Below, piece after piece: positions 46,197-53,899 of a stretch of 64,000 nucleotides of DNA. The notes below the pieces were generated by a model. It was not told where the DNA came from, ran no database searches, and saw only the letters and a program-made list of their open reading frames with translations. A program made the translations under genes and the position numbers. Source of the DNA: Shinella yambaruensis (GTDB lineage Bacteria > Pseudomonadota > Alphaproteobacteria > Rhizobiales > Rhizobiaceae); NCBI RefSeq assembly GCF_022899355.1, contig NZ_JALJCK010000005.1, positions 372,001-436,000 of the forward strand, written 5' to 3'. Positions within the stretch are counted from its first letter, which is position 1. The number at the start of each line of letters is the position of its first letter.

Positions 46197-47231
46197 TTAC
46201 GCCGAAACGGCGATTTGCGTCTTCAGGTCCTGCGGCCGGTCGCCGAGGGTTTCGAAAGCCTGCTGGATATTCTCCAGCGTATAGCTCGCCTTGGTGAAAT
46301 CGCTCGTGCGGAAACGACCGTGCGATAGAAGGGTCAGCGCATCATGCATATCCTCTCCCATGCCGGCGACGGAGCCCTTCAGGCTCGTTTCCTCCAACAC
46401 CGTGCGCAGAATATCGACGGGTACGGTCTCACCCGGCGGCGTGATGCCGAAAAAGGCGACATGGCCGCCCCGACGCGCCAGATCGAACGCCTGTTTATAA
46501 AGTCTCCGGCTGCCGACGCTTTCGATGACGAGATCAGCCCCTCGCCCGGCGGTCATTTTCCGCACGATCGGCTCTAGCTGGGCCGGATCGGCAACCGCGG
46601 CATCCGCTCCCGCCTCCATGGCCATTCGGCAGCGATCGGCGGACAGGTCGGCGACGATGATGGGCGCGGTGCCGATCAGCCGCATCATCTGCACATGCAG
46701 ATTGCCGATCGGCCCGGCGCCGAAAACGACGACCGACTGGCCGAGTGCGGCCTTCGCCTTGCGCGCGGCGCGGACGACACAGGAAACCGGCTCGGTCAAG
46801 GCAAGCACGTCGTCTGCAATGTCGGCGGAGACCGGAATCGTCAAGCGCGCGGGAACGGCGACATATTCGGCGAAGGCGCCGTCCCGGCTGATGCCGACCT
46901 GGACGACTTCGGCGCAGTTCAGCACCTCGTTGCGGCGGCACCAGAAGCAGGTGTCGCAGCCGATATTGATGTCGACGACGACCCGCGCGCTGATATCGAG
47001 GTGACGGACATTGGCTCCACGCCCGGCGATCGTGCCGCAGAACTCGTGGCCGAGGATCAACGGCAGCCGGTCGGCCGCATAATGGCCATTGAAGATATGG
47101 ATGTCCGTGCCGCAGATTCCGGTGCGCGTCACCCGCACCAGCACGTCCTCCGGCCCGATGTTCGGGATGGGGACCTCACGGAGCTCGAAGCGTTTCGGCG
47201 CGGTCAGGACGGCGGCGCGCATGGTCGTCAT
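46197..47231 (-). CDS. zinc-dependent alcohol/polyol dehydrogenase (MDR family)
   Basis: 344 residues. Catalytic zinc ligands: Cys in GICGTDIHIF and His/Glu in LILGHEFCG. The structural zinc is held by four Cys in CDTCFWCRRNEVLNC. NAD-binding motif VVFGAGPIGNLHVQMM. Similar in layout to sorbitol, threonine or galactitol dehydrogenases. The cofactor preference for NAD over NADP is suggested by VADLS after the Rossmann motif. Directly after the permease at 47241 (9 bases). Confidence 0.92.
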   Translation of the reverse strand: MTTMRAAVLTAPKRFELREVPIPNIGPEDVLVRVTRTGICGTDIHIFNGHYAADRLPLILGHEFCGTIAGRGANVRHLDISARVVVDINIGCDTCFWCRRNEVLNCAEVVQVGISRDGAFAEYVAVPARLTIPVSADIADDVLALTEPVSCVVRAARKAKAALGQSVVVFGAGPIGNLHVQMMRLIGTAPIIVADLSADRCRMAMEAGADAAVADPAQLEPIVRKMTAGRGADLVIESVGSRRLYKQAFDLARRGGHVAFFGITPPGETVPVDILRTVLEETSLKGSVAGMGEDMHDALTLLSHGRFRTSDFTKASYTLENIQQAFETLGDRPQDLKTQIAVSA

Positions 47232-47240
47232 TGCCTGCCC

Positions 47241-48182
47241 TCACTTCACGGTGCGCAGCTTGGCGCGGTCGATGGTCAGCGCGATGGCGACGATGAGCAC
47301 GATGCCGAAGACGATCTGCTGGCGCGTCGCGTCGATCTCGAAATAGAGCATCGAGGCGCGGATGACGGCGACGATCAGCGTGCCGACGACCGTGTTGGCG
47401 ACGCCGCCGACACCGCCGGTCAGCGGCGTGCCGCCGACCAGCACGGCGACGATGGCCGGCAGCAGGAAGCCGTTGGCGATGGTCGGCGCGCCGCCCGAAA
47501 GTTTCACTGCGAAGAGCAGGCCGGCGATGGCCGCAAGCGCACCCGAGATCGCGAAGGCGAGGATCTTGTAGCGCGCGACGTTGAGCCCGGAGGCCGCGGC
47601 CGCCAGCTCGCCGGCGCCGACCGCCTTGAGGGCACGTCCAAGCGTCGTGCGGCGCTCGATGAACAGGCAGATGGCGACGAGGACAGCCGCGATCAGCAAC
47701 TCGTTCGGCACGCCCCAGGTGCGGCCGATCATCCAGCCGAAGGTCTCGTTGCGTTGCGCCGCATCCATGTTGAGTGCGCGCTGGCCGGAAAGCCATTGCG
47801 CAATCGAGAAGGCGATGCCGCCGACGGCGAGCGTCGAGATGAAGGACGGCACGAAGAGCCGCGTCGTCACATAGCCGGAGAGCATGCCGAGCAGGAAGCC
47901 GGCCATCACGCAAAGCACGGCGACCCACGCGCCCATGGAGGCGAGATAGACCGAGGCGATGACCGTCACCATATTGGCCATGGACTGGGCCGAAAGGTCG
48001 ATGCCGCCGATATAGATGGCGAAGGTGAGCCCGAGCGCCATGATGAACAGCGGCACGATATCGCCGGCGATGCCGAGGAGGTTCGAGGGACGCAGGAAGC
48101 CGGGATCGTTGATGCCGACGATCGCGACGAGCACGACCAGCGTGATCCAGGGCAGGTGCGGTTTGAGGCGCTGAATATCCAT
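47241..48182 (-). CDS. ribose-type ABC transporter permease (second)
   Basis: 313 residues with about 8-10 hydrophobic segments. CUT2/RbsC-family motifs: FIMALGLTFAIYIGGIDLS near the N-terminus, TLGRALKAVGAGELAAAASG, and the coupling region AIVAVLVGGTPLTGGVGG. Start at 48182; it follows the ATPase stop with an 8-base gap. Two different permeases in the operon suggest a heterodimeric channel. Confidence 0.93.
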   Translation of the reverse strand: MDIQRLKPHLPWITLVVLVAIVGINDPGFLRPSNLLGIAGDIVPLFIMALGLTFAIYIGGIDLSAQSMANMVTVIASVYLASMGAWVAVLCVMAGFLLGMLSGYVTTRLFVPSFISTLAVGGIAFSIAQWLSGQRALNMDAAQRNETFGWMIGRTWGVPNELLIAAVLVAICLFIERRTTLGRALKAVGAGELAAAASGLNVARYKILAFAISGALAAIAGLLFAVKLSGGAPTIANGFLLPAIVAVLVGGTPLTGGVGGVANTVVGTLIVAVIRASMLYFEIDATRQQIVFGIVLIVAIALTIDRAKLRTVK

Positions 48183-48190
48183 CTTGTCCC

Positions 48191-49696
48191 TCAGATCATG
48201 TAGTGCAGCAGGTCGAAGGGCGTCGGCTTTGCACCAGGTTCGCAGGCAAACTGCTTCTGGATGCGCCCGTCCTTGACGACGATGATGGTGTGCGACAGGC
48301 CGATCGCCTCTTCCAGCGTATCGGCGACCAGCACGATGCCGACGCCCGCCGCGCTCATGGCGCGGATCATGTCGTAGACATCCTCCTTGGCGCCGATGTC
48401 GAGACCACGCGTCGGGTGGTCGAGCAACATGATATCCGAGCCGGCGGAGCGCCATTTGGCAAGCACGACCTTCTGCTGGTTGCCGCCGGAGAGGTTGCCG
48501 CAATCGGCGAATTCGGAATGCGCCTTGATCGAGAGCTTCCTGATCCAGTCGCGCGCCAGAGCCCGTTCTTCCGAAACGCGCAGAACGCCGCCGCTCGAAT
48601 GCTTCTTCATCTGTGAGAGCGTCATGTTCTCGTAGACGTTCATGCCGGCGACGATGCCTTCGATCTTGCGCTCGCGCGGCACATAGCCGACGCCGTGGGC
48701 GACCGACTGGCGCGGCGAGAAGGCGGCGGCGTCCTCGCCCTTGATGCGAAGCCGGCCGGACGTCGCCGTCAGCATGCCGTAGATCGTGCGCAGGATCGCC
48801 TCGCGGCCGGAACCCTCCGTTCCGACGAGGCAGAGGACCTCGCCGGCATGCAGCTTGAGGGAAATATCCTGGATGCGGCCGGGCAGGCCGACACGCTCCA
48901 TCTCGACCAGCACCTTCGCTGCTTCATACGGTTTCTGCAGGTGCTCGCGGTAGTATTCCTTGTCGACGTTGCGGCCGACCATCTTGTGCTGGATGGCCTC
49001 GGCCGCCGCCCCGCCACGTTCGACGACGTCGACCACCTCACCGTCCTTCATGACGTAGATGCGGTCCGAAAGGTCCATGACTTCGTCCATGCGGTGCGAG
49101 ACGAAGATGAAGGAGGCGCGCGTCGTCAGTTCGCGAACGAGCTTGAAGAGCAGCTGCACCTCGTCCTTCGACAGGACCGATGTCGGTTCGTCGAGCAGGA
49201 TGACGAGATCGCCATCGACCCGTTCCTCCAGCGTCAGAACCTTGGCGAGCTCGACGAGCTGGCGCTGGGCGAAGGAGAGTTTCGACGTGACCATTGCGGG
49301 ATCGATGCCGAGCTTCACCTTCGCAAGTTGCGCCTTCGCCGCCTTCGCCATCGCCTTCCAGTCGACGACCCCGAAGCGGACGAACTGGCGTTCGTAACCG
49401 AGGAAGATGTTCTCCATGACCGTGAGGTTGGGGATCAGCGACTGTTCCTGGAACACCATCCCGATGCCCTTCTCCATCGCCTGGCGCGGATTGGCGAAGC
49501 GGACGGACGACCCCTTGATCAGGATCTGGCCGCCATCCGGCTGGTAGGCGCCGTAGATGACCTTCATCAGGGTCGACTTGCCGGCGCCGTTCTCGCCGAC
49601 GAGGCCGACGATCTCGCCGCGCCTGATATGGAAATCGATGGCCTTCAGCGCGTGAACACCGGGGAATTTCTTGTCGACGGCTTTCAGCTCGTACAT
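48191..49696 (-). CDS. ribose-type ABC transporter ATP-binding protein (two NBDs)
   Basis: 501 residues, RbsA/MglA type. NBD1: Walker A LVGENGAGKSTLMK, Q-loop MVFQEQSLIP, signature LSFAQRQLVELAKVL, Walker B LLDEPTSVLS and FVSHRMDEV. NBD2: degenerate Walker A (GTEGSGREAILR, usual in this family), signature NLSGGNQQKVVLAKW, and Walker B LLDHPTRGLDIGAKED, where the usual catalytic Glu after Asp is His. One NBD therefore looks hydrolysis-competent and the other altered. It drives uptake with the permeases at 47241 and 49705. Confidence 0.94.
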   Translation of the reverse strand: MYELKAVDKKFPGVHALKAIDFHIRRGEIVGLVGENGAGKSTLMKVIYGAYQPDGGQILIKGSSVRFANPRQAMEKGIGMVFQEQSLIPNLTVMENIFLGYERQFVRFGVVDWKAMAKAAKAQLAKVKLGIDPAMVTSKLSFAQRQLVELAKVLTLEERVDGDLVILLDEPTSVLSKDEVQLLFKLVRELTTRASFIFVSHRMDEVMDLSDRIYVMKDGEVVDVVERGGAAAEAIQHKMVGRNVDKEYYREHLQKPYEAAKVLVEMERVGLPGRIQDISLKLHAGEVLCLVGTEGSGREAILRTIYGMLTATSGRLRIKGEDAAAFSPRQSVAHGVGYVPRERKIEGIVAGMNVYENMTLSQMKKHSSGGVLRVSEERALARDWIRKLSIKAHSEFADCGNLSGGNQQKVVLAKWRSAGSDIMLLDHPTRGLDIGAKEDVYDMIRAMSAAGVGIVLVADTLEEAIGLSHTIIVVKDGRIQKQFACEPGAKPTPFDLLHYMI

Positions 49697-49704
49697 GGCG
49701 CGCC

Positions 49705-50679
49705 TCACTTGACGAAGGAAAGCATCTTGCGGTCGGTCGAAAGCACGACGGCAAGGATGACGAGCAGGCCGAGCACGCCGGCTTGCAGGAAGTCCGGCAG
49801 CCCGATGACGACCATGCCGTTGTCGATGACATTGACGATCAGCACGCCGACGAGCGCATTCCACACGCCGCCGATGCCGCCCCACAACGCAACGCCACCA
49901 ACGACCACGGACGTGATGGAAACGAACATGAAATTGGCGCCCGTCACGGATTCCGCCTGCCCGATGCGGGCGACGACGAGGACCGCCGCGATGGCATAGA
50001 AGACGCCGGCCAGCGCGAAGCCCGTGACGCGGACGCGGGTGACATTGAGACCGGAGGCATGGGCAAGGTCCTCGCCGCCGCCGACGGCGTAGAAGTTGCG
50101 GCCGAGCGTCGTGTGGGTCTGGATGAACCAGCCGACGAGCAGGAAGAAGGCCGCGACATAGACCATCAGCGGGAAGCCGAGCCAGCGCACCGTGAGCAGG
50201 CCGCGGAAAGCCGCATCGCTGACCTTTACGATATCGCCACCGGTGAGCAGGATCGCGGCACCCGTCCCGACGAAACCCATGGCGAGGCTCGCCATGAAGG
50301 ACGGGATCTTCAGCTTCACATGCACCAGCCCGTTGAGAAGCCCGATCAGGCCGCCGAGGGCGAGCGTTAACGGGATGGCAATCCAACCGAGCCCGGCGAG
50401 CGAGCCGCCGAGTTGGGCGAAGATGAAGGCGAAAGAGACCGCCGTGAGCGAGACCGTCCCCTCCATGGAAAGGTCGATCGAGCCCATGACGATGATGAAG
50501 GTGACGCCGACGGCGACCATCAGGGCCGGGGACGCCGCAATCGCGATGCGGGCAAAGTTCCGCAGAGAGAAGAATGTCGGATTGAGCGCGGTGAAAAAGA
50601 TCACCAGCGCAAGCAGCACCAGCAACGGCGCCCACTTGATCAAGGTTTCGCGCGATATGCGACGTGTCACGTCAGACAC
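49705..50679 (-). CDS. ribose-type ABC transporter permease (first)
   Basis: 324 residues, CUT2/RbsC type, with about 9 transmembrane segments. Motifs VGVTFIIVMGSIDLSMEG, THTTLGRNFYAVGGGEDLAH and SITSVVVGGVALWGGIGG are typical. Its start is 69 bases after the binding-protein stop, with a strong hairpin in between that would favour higher expression of the binding protein. The ATPase gene follows after 8 bases. Confidence 0.93.
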   Translation of the reverse strand: MSDVTRRISRETLIKWAPLLVLLALVIFFTALNPTFFSLRNFARIAIAASPALMVAVGVTFIIVMGSIDLSMEGTVSLTAVSFAFIFAQLGGSLAGLGWIAIPLTLALGGLIGLLNGLVHVKLKIPSFMASLAMGFVGTGAAILLTGGDIVKVSDAAFRGLLTVRWLGFPLMVYVAAFFLLVGWFIQTHTTLGRNFYAVGGGEDLAHASGLNVTRVRVTGFALAGVFYAIAAVLVVARIGQAESVTGANFMFVSITSVVVGGVALWGGIGGVWNALVGVLIVNVIDNGMVVIGLPDFLQAGVLGLLVILAVVLSTDRKMLSFVK

Positions 50680-50707
50680 CCCTCTTCCCGATGAATTTTA
50701 GGGAGTG

Positions 50708-50734
50708 CGGCGGCAGCGCTTCTGGCTGCCGCCG
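50708..50734 (-). promoter_or_regulatory. intercistronic hairpin after the ribose-type binding protein
   Basis: CGGCGGCAGC (50708-50717) pairs perfectly with GCTGCCGCCG (50725-50734). Such structures after the binding-protein gene commonly stabilise the 5' message or attenuate readthrough, raising binding-protein levels over the membrane parts. Confidence 0.7.
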
Positions 50735-50748
50735 AGTTCGCTGAAGGA

Positions 50749-51858
50749 TCAGTACTGGATCTGGCCGTTCGACGGCCCCCAGAAGTCCTTCCAGTCATAG
50801 GCCGGAACGGAGTCGAGGTACTTCGCCTTGAATTCCGCCGCATCCCTGGCCGTGACGAGGATCGTCGGGCCGTAGAATTCGCGGTGCTCCTTCGGCTCCT
50901 CGGAAGGCTTGAAGGTGCCGATGGCGGCATGGTAGGCGAGCGCCGCGCTGATGCCGCCGCCCCAGTGGGGATTGGTGAAGACTGTGGCGAGCAACTGGCC
51001 GTCCATAACCATCTGCACGGCTTCCGGATTGCCGTCATAGGCAACGATCGGCATGTCCTCGATGCCCTCGGCGCGCAGCGCCTCGATGACGCCATAAGCG
51101 ATATTGTCGTTGGCGCAATGCACGCCCTTGATCTTGTCGCCGTAGCGCGTGAGGAAGGAAGCCATCAGGGCGGCGCCCTTCTGGGTGTCCCAGTCGGCCG
51201 GCTGCGCGTCGAGCAGCTCGATGTTCGGGAAATCCTTGAGCGCATTCTTGAGGCCGGCAAGGCGCTCGGCGGCCGGATTGTTGGCCGCGATGCCGCCAAG
51301 GTGAACGACGCCGCCTTCCCCGCCCATGGCCTCGAACAGGATGCGGGCCGTCTCCTCGGCGGGCTTCACATCGGACCAGGTCATGTGGGCGACATAGTTG
51401 TCACCGAAGTCCCAGGGGTGCAGGTCGTCGGTCTTGTTCCAGATCGTCGAAATGTAGGCGCCAGCCGCCTGGACCGCCTCGACGACGGGGCGGGCGTTCG
51501 GGCTGTCATTGGCATCGCAGGCGATGGCGCAATTGCCGTTGTTCTTGGCAAGGAAGGCCTTGATGTCGGAGAGCGACTTCTCGGTCGAGCCCTCGTTGAT
51601 CAGGCTGACGAGCGCGCTCTTCGGCTTGCCGAGCGATTCCACGAAGGCTTCGCCGCCGGAAACGACCGAGTTCCAGTAGGCGGACGCCCTGTCACGATAG
51701 CTCCAGGCGATCGCCGGGTCCGTCAGCGCCGCCGCGGCGGTGCCGCCGCCGAAAACACCCGGCACCGCGGCCGCGCCGAAACCGGCCGCCGTGGCGAAAA
51801 GAAAGTTGCGGCGGCTGATTGTTTCCCGCTCGATGAAATCCTTGATGAAGGTCGACAT
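50749..51858 (-). CDS. ribose-type ABC transporter substrate-binding protein (Tat signal)
   Basis: 369 residues. The N-terminus has a twin-arginine signal (ISRRNFLFATAAGFGAAAVPG), then a periplasmic binding protein type 1 fold (ALVSLINEGSTEKSLSDIK; NNGNCAIACDANDSPNARP; HCANDNIAYGVIEALRAEG; PIVAYDGNPEAVQMV). Family members bind sugars, but the ligand here is not identifiable. The ATG at 51858 has GGAGGAG upstream. It is the first gene of the operon running to the GMC oxidoreductase at 43082. Operator copy 4 lies 105 bases upstream. Confidence 0.93.
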   Translation of the reverse strand: MSTFIKDFIERETISRRNFLFATAAGFGAAAVPGVFGGGTAAAALTDPAIAWSYRDRASAYWNSVVSGGEAFVESLGKPKSALVSLINEGSTEKSLSDIKAFLAKNNGNCAIACDANDSPNARPVVEAVQAAGAYISTIWNKTDDLHPWDFGDNYVAHMTWSDVKPAEETARILFEAMGGEGGVVHLGGIAANNPAAERLAGLKNALKDFPNIELLDAQPADWDTQKGAALMASFLTRYGDKIKGVHCANDNIAYGVIEALRAEGIEDMPIVAYDGNPEAVQMVMDGQLLATVFTNPHWGGGISAALAYHAAIGTFKPSEEPKEHREFYGPTILVTARDAAEFKAKYLDSVPAYDWKDFWGPSNGQIQY

Positions 51859-51962
51859 TGGCTCCTCCGGCTCCCGTTTGAAAATGCAGCTTGCGTTACG
51901 GCAGATTTGGCAGGCCACACCGTACGGATGCCTCCGATCCGCAATGTGCGCTGCGCCATTAA

Positions 51963-51978
51963 CGCACTAACTAGTTAC
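51963..51978. promoter_or_regulatory. TetR-type operator, copy 4
   Basis: CGCACTA-AC-TAGTTAC. The right half is exact and the left half matches at the four inner positions. It lies in the divergent region between the ribose-type transporter operon (start 51858) and the tetR gene itself (start 52114), so it could serve both transport and autoregulation. Confidence 0.65.
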
Positions 51979-52113
51979 TGCATTATTGCCATCGCCGTCA
52001 AGTGGGATACACTGGCCTGGAGCGCGCCGCACGGTTCGTCTGTTTTCGACGACGCGCGATTCGTGCATATATGACCGAGACAGTGGAAACCTTGACCGCG
52101 GCGGAGAACAGTT

Positions 52114-52773
52114 TTGACAACGACAGGCGACCAGCAGGAAAAACCAGGCCGCAAGCCGCGCATCCGCGACGCGGAGGCCACCAAGGCCCGCATTCTCGAG
52201 GCCGCCAAAAAAGAGTTCGCGAAGAACGGTCTGGGTGGTGCGAGAGTTGATGACATCGCCGAAAAGGCGAAAGCCAACAAGCGCATGATCTACCACTATT
52301 TCGAAAGCAAGGAGGGGCTGTTCCAGACCGTCCTGGAAGAGGCGTATCTCGACATCCGCAGCGCGGAGCAGAAACTCCACCTGGAGGATCTCGATCCGAA
52401 GGCCGCGCTCGAACAGCTGGTTCGCTTTACCTGGGAATATTACCTCAAGAACCCAGAGTTTCTCACCCTCGTCAACAGCGAGAACCTGCACCGCGCGAAG
52501 CACCTGAAAAAATCGGAAATCGTCAAGTCCTCCAGCCGCAAGCTTGTCGGCATGGTCTCGAACATCCTCGACCGTGGCGTGAAGGCAGGCGTCTTCCGCG
52601 ACGGCATCGATCCGGTGCAGCTCAACATCACGATCGCCGCCGTCGGCTACTATTATCTGACGAACCGCTTCACCGGTTCGATCATCTACGAGCGGGACCT
52701 GATGGCCAGGGAAGCCTTGGAGCAGCGCATCCGGTTCAACATCGAAACGATCACGCGCCTGGTCGCCGTTTGA
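52114..52773 (+). CDS. TetR-family transcriptional regulator
   Basis: 219 residues. The N-terminal TetR helix-turn-helix (TKARILEAAKKEFAKNGLGG; VDDIAEKAKANKRMIYHYFE) is preceded by a basic arm (QEKPGRKPRIRDAE). The C-terminal ligand domain has SENLHRAKHLKKS, and NITIAAVGYYYLTNRFTGSI near its end. The start is TTG 52114, the only upstream start in frame, seven bases after GGAG at 52103-52106. Candidate reader of the GTAACTA-NN-TAGTTAC sites, one of which lies in its own promoter region. The lacI gene follows after 24 bases. Confidence 0.92.
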   Translation: MTTTGDQQEKPGRKPRIRDAEATKARILEAAKKEFAKNGLGGARVDDIAEKAKANKRMIYHYFESKEGLFQTVLEEAYLDIRSAEQKLHLEDLDPKAALEQLVRFTWEYYLKNPEFLTLVNSENLHRAKHLKKSEIVKSSSRKLVGMVSNILDRGVKAGVFRDGIDPVQLNITIAAVGYYYLTNRFTGSIIYERDLMAREALEQRIRFNIETITRLVAV

Positions 52774-52797
52774 CATGACCTGTCTGCGCCGCACGCC

Positions 52798-53805
52798 ATG
52801 AAACGATCCGGAATCAAGGACGTTGCTGCGGCAGCAGGCGTATCGGTCGCAACGGCATCCTACGTGCTCTCGGGAACCGGGCGCTCCTCCGAGGCGACGC
52901 GCAAGCGCGTGCTGGCGGCCGCCAACGCACTCGGCTTCATTCGCGATGCCTCGGCGGCACGTCTGCGCACCGGCAAATCGAACCTCGTCGGCGTCATTCT
53001 CAACAATATCATCAATCCATTCTTCAGCGAGCTCGTAGCCTCGCTGGAAGCCACCGTCTACGAAGCGGGAGGGCTCACGCTTCTGGCGACCGCCCAGAAC
53101 GACCCGGTTCGGCAAGAGCAGCTTTTGGCCTCGATGGTGGCGCAGGGCGTCGGCAGCGTCATCCTGTCCCCTGTCCACGGGACCGCATTGGCTGACCTGG
53201 CCCCCATGCTCGGTCACGGACTACCACTCGTCCTGTGCGTTCGCGACCTGGCCGGCAGCCAGGCGGCGTTTGTCGGCGTCGACGACGAAAAATCCGGCTA
53301 TCTGGCGGCCAGCTGCCTGCTTGCCGCCGGGCACCGCTCGATGGTTTTCATCGGTGGCTATCCCCACACCAGCACCTGGGACGGCCGTTGCGCCGGCATC
53401 CGGCGGGCACTTGCCCGCGCCGGTTTGCCGGAAGCGGCGTGCCGGCTGGTTCCGGGGCTCATGCATCCCGATTTCGCCGAGGAGAAGATGCTTTGGCTGG
53501 CATCCCAAGGCATCCTCCCGAATGCCGTGATCTGCTTCAACGACGACCAGGCCTCAGGCGCCTATCGCGCGTCCCGCAAATTGGGCATGATCGTGGGACG
53601 CGATATCTCGATCGTCGGCTTCGACAACATTCCGCAGGGTCGCATCCTTGAGCCGGAACTGACGACCGTCGATATCCGACCGGCGCTGATCGGACAAATG
53701 TCTGCTGAAATTGCCCTTCGCCGCGTCTTCTCGAGCACCAACACCGCCCCTCGCCATCGGCTTGAGCCAATCCTCGTTCAGCGGAAATCCGTCATCACAG
53801 CCTGA
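52798..53805 (+). CDS. LacI-family transcriptional regulator
   Basis: 335 residues. LacI helix-turn-helix and hinge: GIKDVAAAAGVSVATASYVL, SGTGRSSEATRKRVLAAANA, ASAARLRTGKSNLVG. The periplasmic-binding-protein-like sensor domain has ILNNIINPFFSELVASLE, FVGVDDEKSGYLAASCL and CFNDDQASGAYRASRKLG, suggesting a sugar-like effector. It is cotranscribed with tetR. LacI-type palindromes at 53853 and 56118 are probable targets in the following operon. Confidence 0.93.
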   Translation: MKRSGIKDVAAAAGVSVATASYVLSGTGRSSEATRKRVLAAANALGFIRDASAARLRTGKSNLVGVILNNIINPFFSELVASLEATVYEAGGLTLLATAQNDPVRQEQLLASMVAQGVGSVILSPVHGTALADLAPMLGHGLPLVLCVRDLAGSQAAFVGVDDEKSGYLAASCLLAAGHRSMVFIGGYPHTSTWDGRCAGIRRALARAGLPEAACRLVPGLMHPDFAEEKMLWLASQGILPNAVICFNDDQASGAYRASRKLGMIVGRDISIVGFDNIPQGRILEPELTTVDIRPALIGQMSAEIALRRVFSSTNTAPRHRLEPILVQRKSVITA

Positions 53806-53852
53806 ATCGCACATTCGCCTGCGCTTTCCCCTTGACTGCGAGCTTCGTTTGG

Positions 53853-53864
53853 TTAATCGTTTCA
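53853..53864. promoter_or_regulatory. LacI-type operator, degenerate copy
   Basis: TTAATCGTTTCA matches 10 of 12 positions of the perfect palindrome TGAAACGTTTCA found at 56118. It lies one base from the TetR-type site and 35 bases before the GMC gene at 53900, so the promoter would receive both regulators. A CTTGAC at 53831 could be its -35 box. Confidence 0.55.
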
Positions 53865-53865
53865 A

Positions 53866-53881
53866 GTAACGGACTAGTTAC
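53866..53881. promoter_or_regulatory. TetR-type operator, copy 5
   Basis: GTAACGG-AC-TAGTTAC, two mismatches from the perfect palindrome, 18 bases before the GMC oxidoreductase start, the same distance as copy 1 from the acyl-CoA dehydrogenase. Confidence 0.75.
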
Positions 53882-53899
53882 ATACTAGTGAGGAAGGCG

